Part shown: positions 46,948-58,900 of the stretch, piece by piece
How positions within the stretch are numbered: position 1 is the stretch's first letter
Layout: the number at the start of each line of letters is the position of its first letter
NCBI GenBank assembly: GCA_034008185.1
Contig: CM067095.1
Location: 5,192,610 to 5,256,609 of the forward strand
Direction: 5' to 3'
Origin: Gorsachius magnificus
Taxonomy: Eukaryota > Chordata > Aves > Pelecaniformes > Ardeidae
DNA: 64,000 nucleotides
Made by a program: the position numbers and the translations under genes
Notes under the pieces: model-generated
What the model saw: the letters and a program-made list of their open reading frames with translations, nothing else
What the model was told of the DNA's origin: nothing
Databases searched by the model: none

Positions 46948-49900
46948 CTGAAAGAAAGAACCAAGAAGTCATTTTGCATTTTGTTAAGACAAGTGCAATA
47001 AAGAGTCCAGTACTCGGTGTCACTTGTAGACCTTAGAAATAATGCAGCAGCAGAGAAAAATCAGAACTGGTACGAGACAGGTGTGAGAAGAAACGGCAAC
47101 AGCACAATCTATTGTAGGCAGACAGGCTGGGCTGCCTCATCAGTAAGATGGCATTTGCTCCAAAATAGCCAATAATTAAAAACCCGGGTGCTTGTGAAGC
47201 ACCTGGACAATTTTAGTCCAACTCTCTTGGGTAGTGCCGCAGCTCTTGCTGTGGCTGAGCATGATTCCTCCCCCCCCGCTTTTTAAAAATAATTTTGGTG
47301 TTTGGATGCTACAGAAGTAATAGCATTTTTCTATATAGTAGTAATTTTTTTTCTGAAATCAATGAGAACTAGGACTTAGAATTGCTTTGAAAGCAGAGCA
47401 ATGTATTTCCTTTGTTAAATTAAAAAACCTTTTCTGTAAAAACCTTTCCTGTTTCTCTAAATTTTATCTGGAGCAAGGCAGAATCACCAAAGGGTGATTC
47501 TAGCATACGTGAATTGTTCCTGTTCTTCCTTTTGCATGTCAGGCAATTTCTTAAGACGCGCCGCTACAGAAAACACGCTATAAGCGATTTTGTAAGGTTT
47601 TAATAAATAAATAAATAAATAAAAACCCAGCCTCCCCCCATCCCCAACTATGAAAGATACGCGCACACACAGAGAGCTTATTTAAAATGTTTTTGAAAAA
47701 TAATTTTCTTCTGACAGACCTACTGGTAGCTGTATCATTAGGTCTGATTTTGCAAAGTCCTACACACCTGAACACACAGTGACCTAGCGTGGTGTTTCTT
47801 CAGTTCTGGCAGAGGCAGCACTGCAAAATGAAGAGGGCTGACAGAGCGAGCCTTGGCATTATCAAATAATTACAGTAATCATTTTACTTACGTGATAGAA
47901 CAGTGATTACACCTAAAAAATCTTGAGTTAAATTTTAGCACTTCAGAAGAACACTTTGGACCTTTCAGGCGGTTGAGTAAGAATGAAAAAGCCCTAATAA
48001 TTAGCCTATTTCTTTCAAAAAAAAAATTAATCACAAGAATCAGGGGATGAGAGAATTTGACTTTGAGAAGTGAGGTGGTACAAGGACACCGTATCAGCTG
48101 GGTACATGAAAATATTTGCCTGTTTCTATTCCACTTCACAGAAAAATCTTGGCGAGCTTCATATTTTTCTCAAACTGTACTCGATGGCCCTACTTCAGTG
48201 CACTATCTGAAATGCAGAGACAAAAGAACACTGCTTTCTTTCCCAGTGTTTAGCACCGGGCAGCACCTCTCCTTCCACGGACCATCCTGTCACGCGTTGT
48301 TCCAACTCTTTCCCTAAGGTTCCTCCTGCTCCGATCCCTAACTTACCACAGCCGCGCTTCTCAGCTGCTGGTCCCCAACTCCTACCCTGAATTTTGTGGC
48401 CAATAAAGCCAGTCAGTTATATTTTTAAAATTCTCACAAGCTCTGACAGAGCTTTAAAGGTTCTGTCTTTAAAGCATGTTTTGAAAAATTAATATCTATA
48501 TTGAGAACTACTTAGTGGAAATTGTTCGCATACTAAGCGGCATGACATGCATTTAAGAAAGCAAGAAAACACAAGAAAAAACCAGAGGTCAGTACAGGTC
48601 ATTTGATGGCTCTGTTCCTGCCCCCTTCCCAAGCTGTTGTGTGGCTCTGCCTCATCTGATGCTTTTCTGAAAACTTGATTGTGACCAGACAGAAACTGCA
48701 GGCTGGCTGAGCAAGGGACTCCGCGGTGTTCTGAGCCGTGTCTGTTGCAATGGCGCTAAATCTTTACCTTGATACAATTACCAGAAGCTGCCGCTTGTAC
48801 GAAAACTGCCTCTTTGGGCCCCCAAAAGCAACAGCATCCAAAACAAAACATGTAAACAGCACAACATGCATTCAGGGGTCCCGACAAACGCAGTCTGCTC
48901 CCGTTATTTGTGTAGCAAACCAGAACAGTCTCTCTAAAAACTCAACGCACCCCGTTGTCCACACTAACAACTCCTGTGGACTGGGGTAAGAGAGGGTAAA
49001 AATAAATTCACTTTAACATCACTACATGACCTAAGCACCTCAGAGCAACACAACGTTCTTGCACTGCATCCGCAACAGGGAGGAGTTACCAACTGACATC
49101 ACGACTACCATTAAGACCAATGAAGGATCCAAGTGCTAAGTATTACATCAGCAAGCTGAGACATTTGCCAGCTGGAAAACACTTACGCTCTCAAGACCAT
49201 CATCTTCTGTCTGCTTTGCCTGTACAGATACGCTGAAGTTACCTGGAACTGCAGTGTAATGGAAGGAATTTGACTGCAGCTCCAGTAAACTTTGCTTATT
49301 AACAGACACCAGCCAGAAAGGCTTGGTAATTAATTTCAGAAACACGTCAATAGTTAATAGAGCTGAATATATAAAACAAGGTTTTTGTGAGCAGCGAGGC
49401 CTGGAATTCTAGCTATTCGAGCTGTTCTGCAGCTGACTCGCTAAATATTTTATTTCAACTCATTTGGTTGAACTTGCAGAAATACCTTTGCCTGTCAGAT
49501 GAAGAGTACGACTGCACTGCGTGTTTCCACTTGTAAATCATCGGGTATTTCTGTGGATCAATCTCTACTGCTTCTATAGCGGCTAAGACATCACTATCCA
49601 GCTTCGAGGGCTGCTCCCTAGAATATGAACAGAACTAGATGAGAAGAGAACTAGATGAGAAGGTATTTCTTCAGGCAATAAAACATCCCAATTCCAAAAC
49701 ATTTATTTTTGATATAAGCAAACAAATTGCCCATGCTCCTCTATAAACATAGCTTCTCTACACACTTTTTCCGGCAGGCCCACACATTAATGACTGTCCA
49801 TTATTACACAGCAGTCTCATAAAACAAAAGTTTTAAAAATTTAATCTGAGGACATACCAAGAGTGCACTAAGCACTTTGTTAATATAAGTCAGGCTCATC

Positions 49901-52900
49901 CTGAAGTCACAAGCCTGTCAGATGAACGGTAAACAGCAAAGTTAACTGAAACCAATTTGGAAACAAAGACCTTTCTTCTTCTGTTTTCGGCACATTGTTG
50001 AGGTAATTGGCTGCAAGAGAACTGTGTGGATACTGCACAGGCACTGAAGCACTTGATGATGATCGTTCAAGGCTGACTGCAGCTTGCAGTTGCTTAGTAT
50101 CACATGTCTCAGCCTTGCCGTCAGTGATGTTATAAAAAGCATCTTGTGCAGAGATAAATCAAAGGACAAATAAGCGTTAAAAAAGACAATTCTTACCCAA
50201 GCAGGAATAACTTCTTAGAATTGTCATTTGTGGGTGGACCCTTCACAAGAAATTTCTGGGAAGAATGTTCTTGATGTTGTGCCTCGTTGGTCTGAAAGCT
50301 GGCTTCCACAGACAGCCTCTCCTTTTCTGATGGTATTTTGTGTTCTGTCCTTAACTTGGTCTCTCCAGGTTTGCCTGTAACGCTTGCCTCAGAAGAACTT
50401 GCCAGTGAAACTGCATAGCAGGTCTTACCCAGGTGGTCCTTGGATATTCTCGCCTGACTTGTTCCTTCAGCCAGAATTCTCTCATTCTCAGTTTTGTCAG
50501 TGATTTTATTTGATTCTCCTGCAACCTCTTGCTCTTGGAATGACAGGCTTTCGAATTCTGACATTAAATTGGAAACGGGCAATACAACGCATTCTTCTCC
50601 ATCATGCAAATGCCTTCTGTCGCTAGTTATCCTTTCACTGGACACAGGATTACAAAATCCATTTTTGCTGGAAGAAACCGCCTTCTCATAGTGCCTGGGC
50701 TGATCCGATGTTTCTATAATGTTTACCATACGCTCCATTGACAAGATATCGCACTCAGCGTCTCCTATGGCACCAATGCTAGGTTCTTTGGACACAATAG
50801 GTTGGCTGATATTCCGTGCTGCGTTTTGTCTGTTTTTAATTTCTTCTAAGCTCATGTCATCATCATCCTCATCCAAAAATGCTCCAACAGAAATAGAATT
50901 GCAGCATTTTTTACTCTTGCCTGTAAACAATTTTAATGAGAGCAACACATAAAAACGACTTTCAACAGAACGCCAATCAAATAAACTAGGAACAAACACC
51001 AATCTTTATGCCTTATTCTATTTATTGAAGCCCTCTATAATTTTATTTATGCAACAGCATGAACTAACCTAACTAAAGCTACACATGCAAAATGACGACA
51101 ATACGGCTGTACTTTTTTTGCAAATAACCTTTTATAGCCTCATCATTTGAGAACTCTATTTCCTACACTCCTCACTTCAATCATTAACCAACAACAAAGG
51201 ATAAAGTCAGGACAAAGTGGAATGGGGTAGGAAAATGTGACTAGTACGGAGTAGCTGAAGTTTTCCTCTCTTGAAAGCACAAAGACTAACGACTGTCCCC
51301 CGGGGTCTTGGCAGCCCAGGTCTATCCCAGAACCAGAGCCCCTTCAGATCTACAGTGACACAGGAAAGGAGGAGGACGGAGCACAAAGATTTGGGACCAG
51401 TGCATGCCTTCCATAAGCACGTGGCAAGCAGCGGTGTAAGGAGGTGTAAGAGCTTTCCTGGGTTTTGTTCAGTGTGTCTTTCACTCTGAACTGTAAAGAA
51501 TTACTCCTGTAATTCTTTGGATCTGTGGATTACAAAATTCTACACTCTAAGACAAATTCCCAAATGCTCTGAGTAAAAACATACTGAAGATAGAGGTTTT
51601 CTTACAGGAATTTCATTTGGGGGCTGCAATCAAATGAAGTACTTCACATGAAAGATAACGACCAGCTAATGAGGTCTGTGCTGATTCTCCTACATTCACA
51701 GTGTCATTAGCTACTTTTTCAACACTACAATCAGACTGTTTGGACAACAGATTAATAATAGCAACCACAAGAGGCGAATACTACTTCCCATGGGCACCCA
51801 GCTTTTTCTCTCCCCCTTCTCCCTCGGTACACCCTGTTGTTTGCAGCGTTTGCCCTTTGCTTACCAGAAGGATGTGGAGTTTTGTATCTATTGCAGGTTT
51901 CATTTTCCCCTGTTTCTTGCTGAGCCTTTTCGCTCATTTCCCGATGACTCAGGTACTCTTCTAATTTTCGCAACCCCTCCTGGGAAGACAGATCAACAAA
52001 ACAGCCCAGAAATTCCCAGTATTCAACCCACGGGAACCCCAGTTCATGAGCTAACTCCCTGCAATAAATAAAATAAAACGGATCATTTGTGAAGACATAA
52101 ATATTAGTTTGACAATAACTTTTCTGAACACATTTTATCAGCTATTAATAGGAGCATAAGCGTGCAACTAGGCAACACAATTCCGCAACAAACAGTCTGC
52201 AAAAGCCATATACACATCCTTAGCAAACATAGGATCAGCTAATTTTTTGTATTTTTCAAATTTCATCTACTATTCTTAAAGTCAGCACCATAAATACTGC
52301 TATTTTTAAGCTGAATGTATGTCTCTCAGAGAGAGATGAATCCCCACTGCTGGAGGCATAATTTGAGCGATACTCCATTCAGTAGCTTTTTCTATTTGGG
52401 AATGGGAGTGGGTAGGAGGAAGTGAGGGGTTGTTTCGAAGAAAGAAACCTAATCGGCTTTTAACAAAGCACGTTCTTTCCATATCCTGCTGATAGAACGT
52501 ATTTAAACAGCGGGGACACATGCCACAACACACAGCTTTTATAAAGCAGAACATTTGTATCGGGATCTTTTCATTCCAGTATCTTTTTAACAGTTTTACA
52601 GAGAAAGTAGGCTATGCATAAATTTAGATCTTCTGACAAATTAGGCAAGTAAATGTTTGACAAAAGCGTCCTATACATAGCATCAATAACAGTTTAAGTA
52701 TCTTTTTATTTCCAAAGCTAAGAAAGCCATCTCACACATTTTAGCTATTTTGTTTGCACAAAAGTACAGTAAAAATCCAACAATATACTTCACAAATATT
52801 TCTGCCAGCAACTTCTGCCCTAAGATATTGCCCAGTAAGTAATAAGCATACTCTCAGCACAAGTCTCTTGCTTTTAATTGCTCTATTGCTAATTGTTTAT

Positions 52901-55900
52901 ACTGATACTCGTTTAGATACCTTCCAACTCTTTCAACACCCCTCTCCAGATCAGATTTCCTGACGTTGTGAAAGAAGCCAGCCCTCTCTCGAGGTGGAGT
53001 CTTCCAAAGCCTGCGAAATTCTTCAGCCTTTAAAAAACAGAAATAATTAAAAAAACCTACCCCCCAACACAAAGCTACCTCAGTGCTGGCTAAATGTCCA
53101 CCCACAGGTCCCAAAGACATTTAGCTGCTTGCTGCCTACAGGTAAACAACTCCAGTGCTGCCACAAGTATTGCTCAACTCCAGCTATGATAAATCTCCTA
53201 TTGGATCTAAAGTTACTCCTCCCAGTATTACTGGTTACCTTGATCTCACAACTGCTTGTTCAAAGAGTAAGGATAACAATGTATAACCACCTTAGAGTAA
53301 GCTGCTAAGTCTGCCTGGTTTTAATTTGTCTGCAGCAGGAAACAGGTAAGTCTGACAATTTTCCCATGCCATTACGATTTTATTTAAGGACAAATGCTCT
53401 CTTGGTCACTGGTTTCTAGGATGCAAAGGTGATATTTTTATATGTATATATTTAATTCAACAAACTTGCTACAATTATTAAAATATATTCTTGCTGTTTA
53501 TTTTGAAGTTTGAATTTGAGCTGCTAAAGGGAATAAACTAATGGGTTTTCGTGAAATCCCAAACTTTATGCCTTTACATGACACAAATCGGCAACAATGA
53601 CTAAGAATTACATTCAGACATTTAAAGTATCTCTCAGTAATCAAAATCACGCGTTGCTTACACCCTAGTTAAATTTTTCAGAGTATAAAAGATATTTACA
53701 TTTCTGTCAGGTGAACAGAAAATTGACCGATAAGCATATTTAGAAGAAAAAGCATTAACCATTTTGGTAAAACTCAGTCCTGGAAGAATTCGAGCAAGTC
53801 CTCAATCATATTTATTCACTCTTTCTGAAGCCGTCATACGTCCAGCACGTTCTAAACAGATGAGTCAAAGAAATGTCTATAAATTTGTAATATATTTAAC
53901 TGGTATCCAAGTATTCCTCCTGAAGACTGAAGACTTCGCTTTTCTGCTATGCAATCAGTACTTTTCCAAAACTATCCCAACACCTACTACTTGGTCACCA
54001 GTTTTTCCATTTAGAAAAAAAATGACTGAATGCCACAAGCAGAGGTGATAAACTGCTTCTAACATCCAGTGTCAATTTCTAGAAATGAGATAGAGGTAAG
54101 ATTTTTTTAAACCTATTCATAGCCACGTTGAAAGGCTTTGTTTCAGATTACAAAGTTAAGAGCAATTACCTGTAAGACAATGAGAAGTTTGTCAAAGGGT
54201 TCTCTTTGAATAGATTCCAATAAGAAAATGAAAAGAACAAATTTCTTTTGACTGAACCTACACTCTTCTTATTTACACCACAAGTTTCTATGTTTTCAGC
54301 AAGGGAAGATACATCTCCAAGAGAGTGCCACAGTCTGTGAGAGGAGCAAGCTACACTACAGAATGAGCCGTGGGTGGATCTTCTAATGGTTCTTTATTTT
54401 AAAAAAAAAAAGGCATTAAGAGTCACATGAAGTTCTCTCCTCACCTTTGAGGGGCTCATGGGGCCTGCGAAAGCTCTTATCGACAATACTGGATCTTTGG
54501 GGCTGCCGGTGTATTTAGGTAAAGTTCTTTGGGGGCTATCGTCTGTCTGATCGGGTGACCATGGGGCACCGATTACAGGAGCTGAGGAATTGTCTTCTGC
54601 TCTCAAGAGTGGTACATAGTATCGACCTAAAATAAATAATACAAAGCTTTCTTAAGACGTTTATGTTACATTATCCTGCTGCTTCTTCCTAGAATATCAA
54701 TACGCCTGTGTACCTAACCATCTGACTTTATTTCATTAGTAAAACTACTTGTAATTCAAACTCACTGTTTCAATATTTATTGCCTGCTTACAGATTGTAT
54801 TTTAGCACAGGCTCCCTTCTCTCTCAGATACAAAAATACCTGCCTTGACACACATATCCCTTCCCTAAGGATCTTCAACAAATTTCAAAACCTCCTTTTG
54901 CAAATACCTAAACCAACATGTGACAAAACAGTGAGAAGTTCTATGTCAAAGAAATCACACGACTCCCCAGCGTGACAAATAAGTATCTTTCTCTGTAAAG
55001 GTCTTTTGTTTGCTTTTAGATTAAACTTTCTGCTTCTGGCTCACTGAACAAAATAACGGCCACGGCTACGTTAGAGAGCTATGAGGATAACCTTGTGATC
55101 CATACAGGAAGAGTTCTGACCATGTCATCTAAAAGACACAAAGTTTTCTGGTTTACATGTCAGTTTTAGAGTTTCTCTCTGGTGTTCACAGCACTGTACA
55201 GCAGCATCCTTTACGAACAGGAATGCTGCAGAAAGCAAACAGAACAGAAGACAGCAAAGAGCCAAAATACACACAGTGTAAAACACTGAACACAGACCTT
55301 TCAAGTACTCTCTCAGTTTTTCTTTCAATTCTGCAGATTTATTCTTGCTTCTTTCACAAACTACCTGTTAATATAATTGTGGTTGTTTATTAGTAAAGCA
55401 TAAGACATCAATCTCGAATCAATTGCAACGTGTGTTCTTTCTGAACAGTCACATTATTGGCCTCTGCCCATCCCACCCGGTACTTTCAATTCGTAATAGA
55501 ACAAACCACTAAAGTACACCCACATCCACAAAATGGATACTGTAAAGGCAGTGAATCATAAAATCTAGAACTTTTCCCCAGATACTATCAACATAAAATA
55601 ATTTTAATGTTATCAAAGATGTACACTCTAATCATGACACTAGTATTTTACTACAGTAGTTAGTAAATGTTTGAACTTGAAAAAGGAATTAGGAATAACA
55701 TTTTTTGTTTTGTTGTGGACATGGAGCAACTTACTTCTGCTGGAGTTTGATCATATTTGTTTCTTCGATTTTTTACAATAGCTGGGTGTGAGGTAAGCAC
55801 ATTAACAACATCCAAATTCCCAAACTTGCAGGCAAAATGCAATGGAGTATCAAATCCCTGCAGTGGGAAAAAGGGAAAATTCACATGCATTTGGAACCAT

Positions 55901-58900
55901 GATAAAGTCAATCCCATTAATTTTGTTTTGAGAGTGGGAAAAGTAAGTAACTGTCATGACCAATTATCAGGGCTCATAAAAGATCTTTGCCCATCGCACT
56001 GTAGAATAATGATTATTAAACCCCATGAAACTCATGAATAGCTCATTTTGCTAGAAGCGTCCCCTTCTATTTCCTTCTCCCTTACACATCCTTAACACCT
56101 TCCAGTTGTTTCCATAATAGTAAGAAAGCGGCACACACTCAAATCTTACCATTTTATCTGGTGTATTAAGGTAAAGGTCAACAATATATTGGATGCGATT
56201 CTTCAACATTGTATCATTATCATCTGGATACATAAGCCGCATAAATTCAGGGTTTTCCAAAGTGTCCAGTAATAACTGGCAGACAGCGGCCTGATTCTCC
56301 TTGGCAGCGACATGCATGACGTTGTACCTACACCCTTCCTGGGGAAAGAAAACAACCCCAAACCAACCAAACAAACATTAGAACAAACTGAAATCTGAAC
56401 AGCTTACACCCATACGCTTAACTGAGTTAACTGTGAAAACACACAGGTGCCCACACTGAGTCTCAGACTTAGATTTTTGTTTCTTAATATTTTGATGTTT
56501 ACAAAACAGTACATAAACATTTCAGAACTGCAGTAAAGATATTGTAAAGACTTATGCATCTTTATACCCACATTATTCTTACACATAACAAAATTGTTCT
56601 TATACTCAGCTATGGTCTTTTTTTTACATCTAGGGCAAAAATGTGGCAAAGAAGGTATATTAAGATAGCACATAATAAAAGGAGATAGGAAGTTCATTGT
56701 ATAAAAAGGAGAATGGGTGTATGTGGTATGTGTATATATATATAAAACTCAGTTTGCTGTCATGTATTACATACAAAGTTTCAACAACTTCACAAAGCTG
56801 GTCTGATACAAGTAAGATTGTCAGCATCTGCTAAACAGTACCTTATACGTGGATTTTAGATGCAAGAGCACGTTTTGAAATTTAACGGTGGTGCCCAGGT
56901 AAGCAGTGCTGAAGGAACACTTAGCTACAGCCGAGGCACTACCCTGCTCCTTAAAATCATTGTATTTAAAAGATTGGAATTATTTGGAAGAGATCAATAC
57001 TGTACGAAGACAAGACCATCCTTTCACTACTGGATAAAACTGTTCTTCCCCTAGAGAACTGCATACTCAGTTTCTTTACTCCAGCTCCTCGGGAGCAAAG
57101 CGAACTCTCAGTTCCGGTGGGTGACTTACACAAGACTGACAACTGCCATGTTTCTCTTAGCTTTCAGCTAGCATCAATAAACACCGAGAAACTTTGCACT
57201 GCTGGAAACAAGATATCTTGAAGGAAGAGAAGGAAACAACATTCCTTCCAGTTCTGCTTATCAGGCCTCAAAACTAAATCACTAAACCAGAACTTGGATG
57301 TTTCTGAGTTTTTTGGGTTTTGTTTTGGTTTTTTTTTTTTACCTGTACAACTGTGGGATTGTCTCCTGACCCAATCAGATAGCGAGGGTTACTCCAAATA
57401 AGTTCTGAAAATGTTGCTATATCTCCCTTCTCGACAGCTTTCCGAAGTTTAGCAGTAAGATCTTGAGTACGTGGACTTTTGTAACTGTTGGCTCTCTCCT
57501 TATTCGCAGTTTCGGACTCAGGGGAGCATAAGCCATCTGTCAAAACACAAGTATCATGTTTCTAGATACATTCTTTTCAGTGATCACTATCTTCATACCC
57601 AGACCATGAAAATAAGCTTTTAATCTAAAATATGCATTAAGTTTGCATCTTTAATACACAGGAGTAAGAAAATTGAGGCCAATGACAAGACATTTAAAAA
57701 TACTAGTAGTTAGTAACAGGGAGGGAAGAGAGTACAACCTAATCATCTTGTAAAACTGTTTCAGACTTTAACAGACACTGGTAAATTTTATAATTACCAA
57801 GCTGCTGCCATCCAAACTTAAAAGCAAAATTCAACAAGAAATAAGAATTTTTTGAATATTAGAATTGCTTTTGCAGTTCTGTGATTCCCAAGTCCCTTTA
57901 ATCTAGCAACTGCGAACACTGTGAAATATGATCAGTGTTTACCATTTTATTTCTGAACTTATGAACTTACTTAACAATTAAGTACAGGTTAATATACTGT
58001 GCAATTTTCTCAATGTCTTATTAAACCTGAAAATCCTGAAGTCCCCGAGTAAAATCAAATCCTACCAAATACAACCACAGACTACTAAGCAACATACCCA
58101 TGGAGGCCCTTACCAACGCTTCAGCTTTAGAAGAATAGCAACATTTTTCAGCGTAAAATTCATGCGAACCAAAATGACGACAATTGCCTTTGTATCTATT
58201 TAAACAGTAATTTTATTTGGTAAGCTCTGGAACTGTGATCTAACACTTGTTTACATCTTATCTTAAACACCACCGCTCTAAAAGGACTTCAATTTATTAA
58301 GATGCTTCTCTCTGAATTTTTTTCTATTACTAGTATATGGGTTATGAAGTTGTTGCTTCCTCCCTCATAAAAAAAATAAGACTGTATATTGCATCCACTG
58401 TACACAGATGAACACCCCCACCTCTGTTAAATGATCCCATTTTCACTGGAGACAAACATAAAGAGGACTTGCTTGGAGATGGGAAATAATCACAGATTCC
58501 TTTAGCAAATTTCTCAGCATCCTCTCTGTTTGAAAAAGCTTTAAAACGGGAACCCTTAATCATCTTAACAGCTTGGAGAGCTTCCTTTTTATCTTCATAA
58601 ACATGTATTCTCTCTGCAACAAAGTACAATGCAAGTTATTTCAGTAATCTCAGATTTGTTCCTAGAAACAGATTACAAAATTCTCAGGCTATTCTTCCAG
58701 CTTTGGTCTTAAACTGTTTCTCTACCAAACATGGCATAAGAATCAAAAGACCTTTTATATTTTCTCTCTCAGAAACTGAGTAATTTTACACGCTCCAGCT
58801 AACATCAGGTGATATGTGTACAGTGTTTGGCCATTCATATCAATCAATATCTGAACAACCTTTTTAAGAGATGGGCCAACTTCAACAAGCGCTATTTCAC

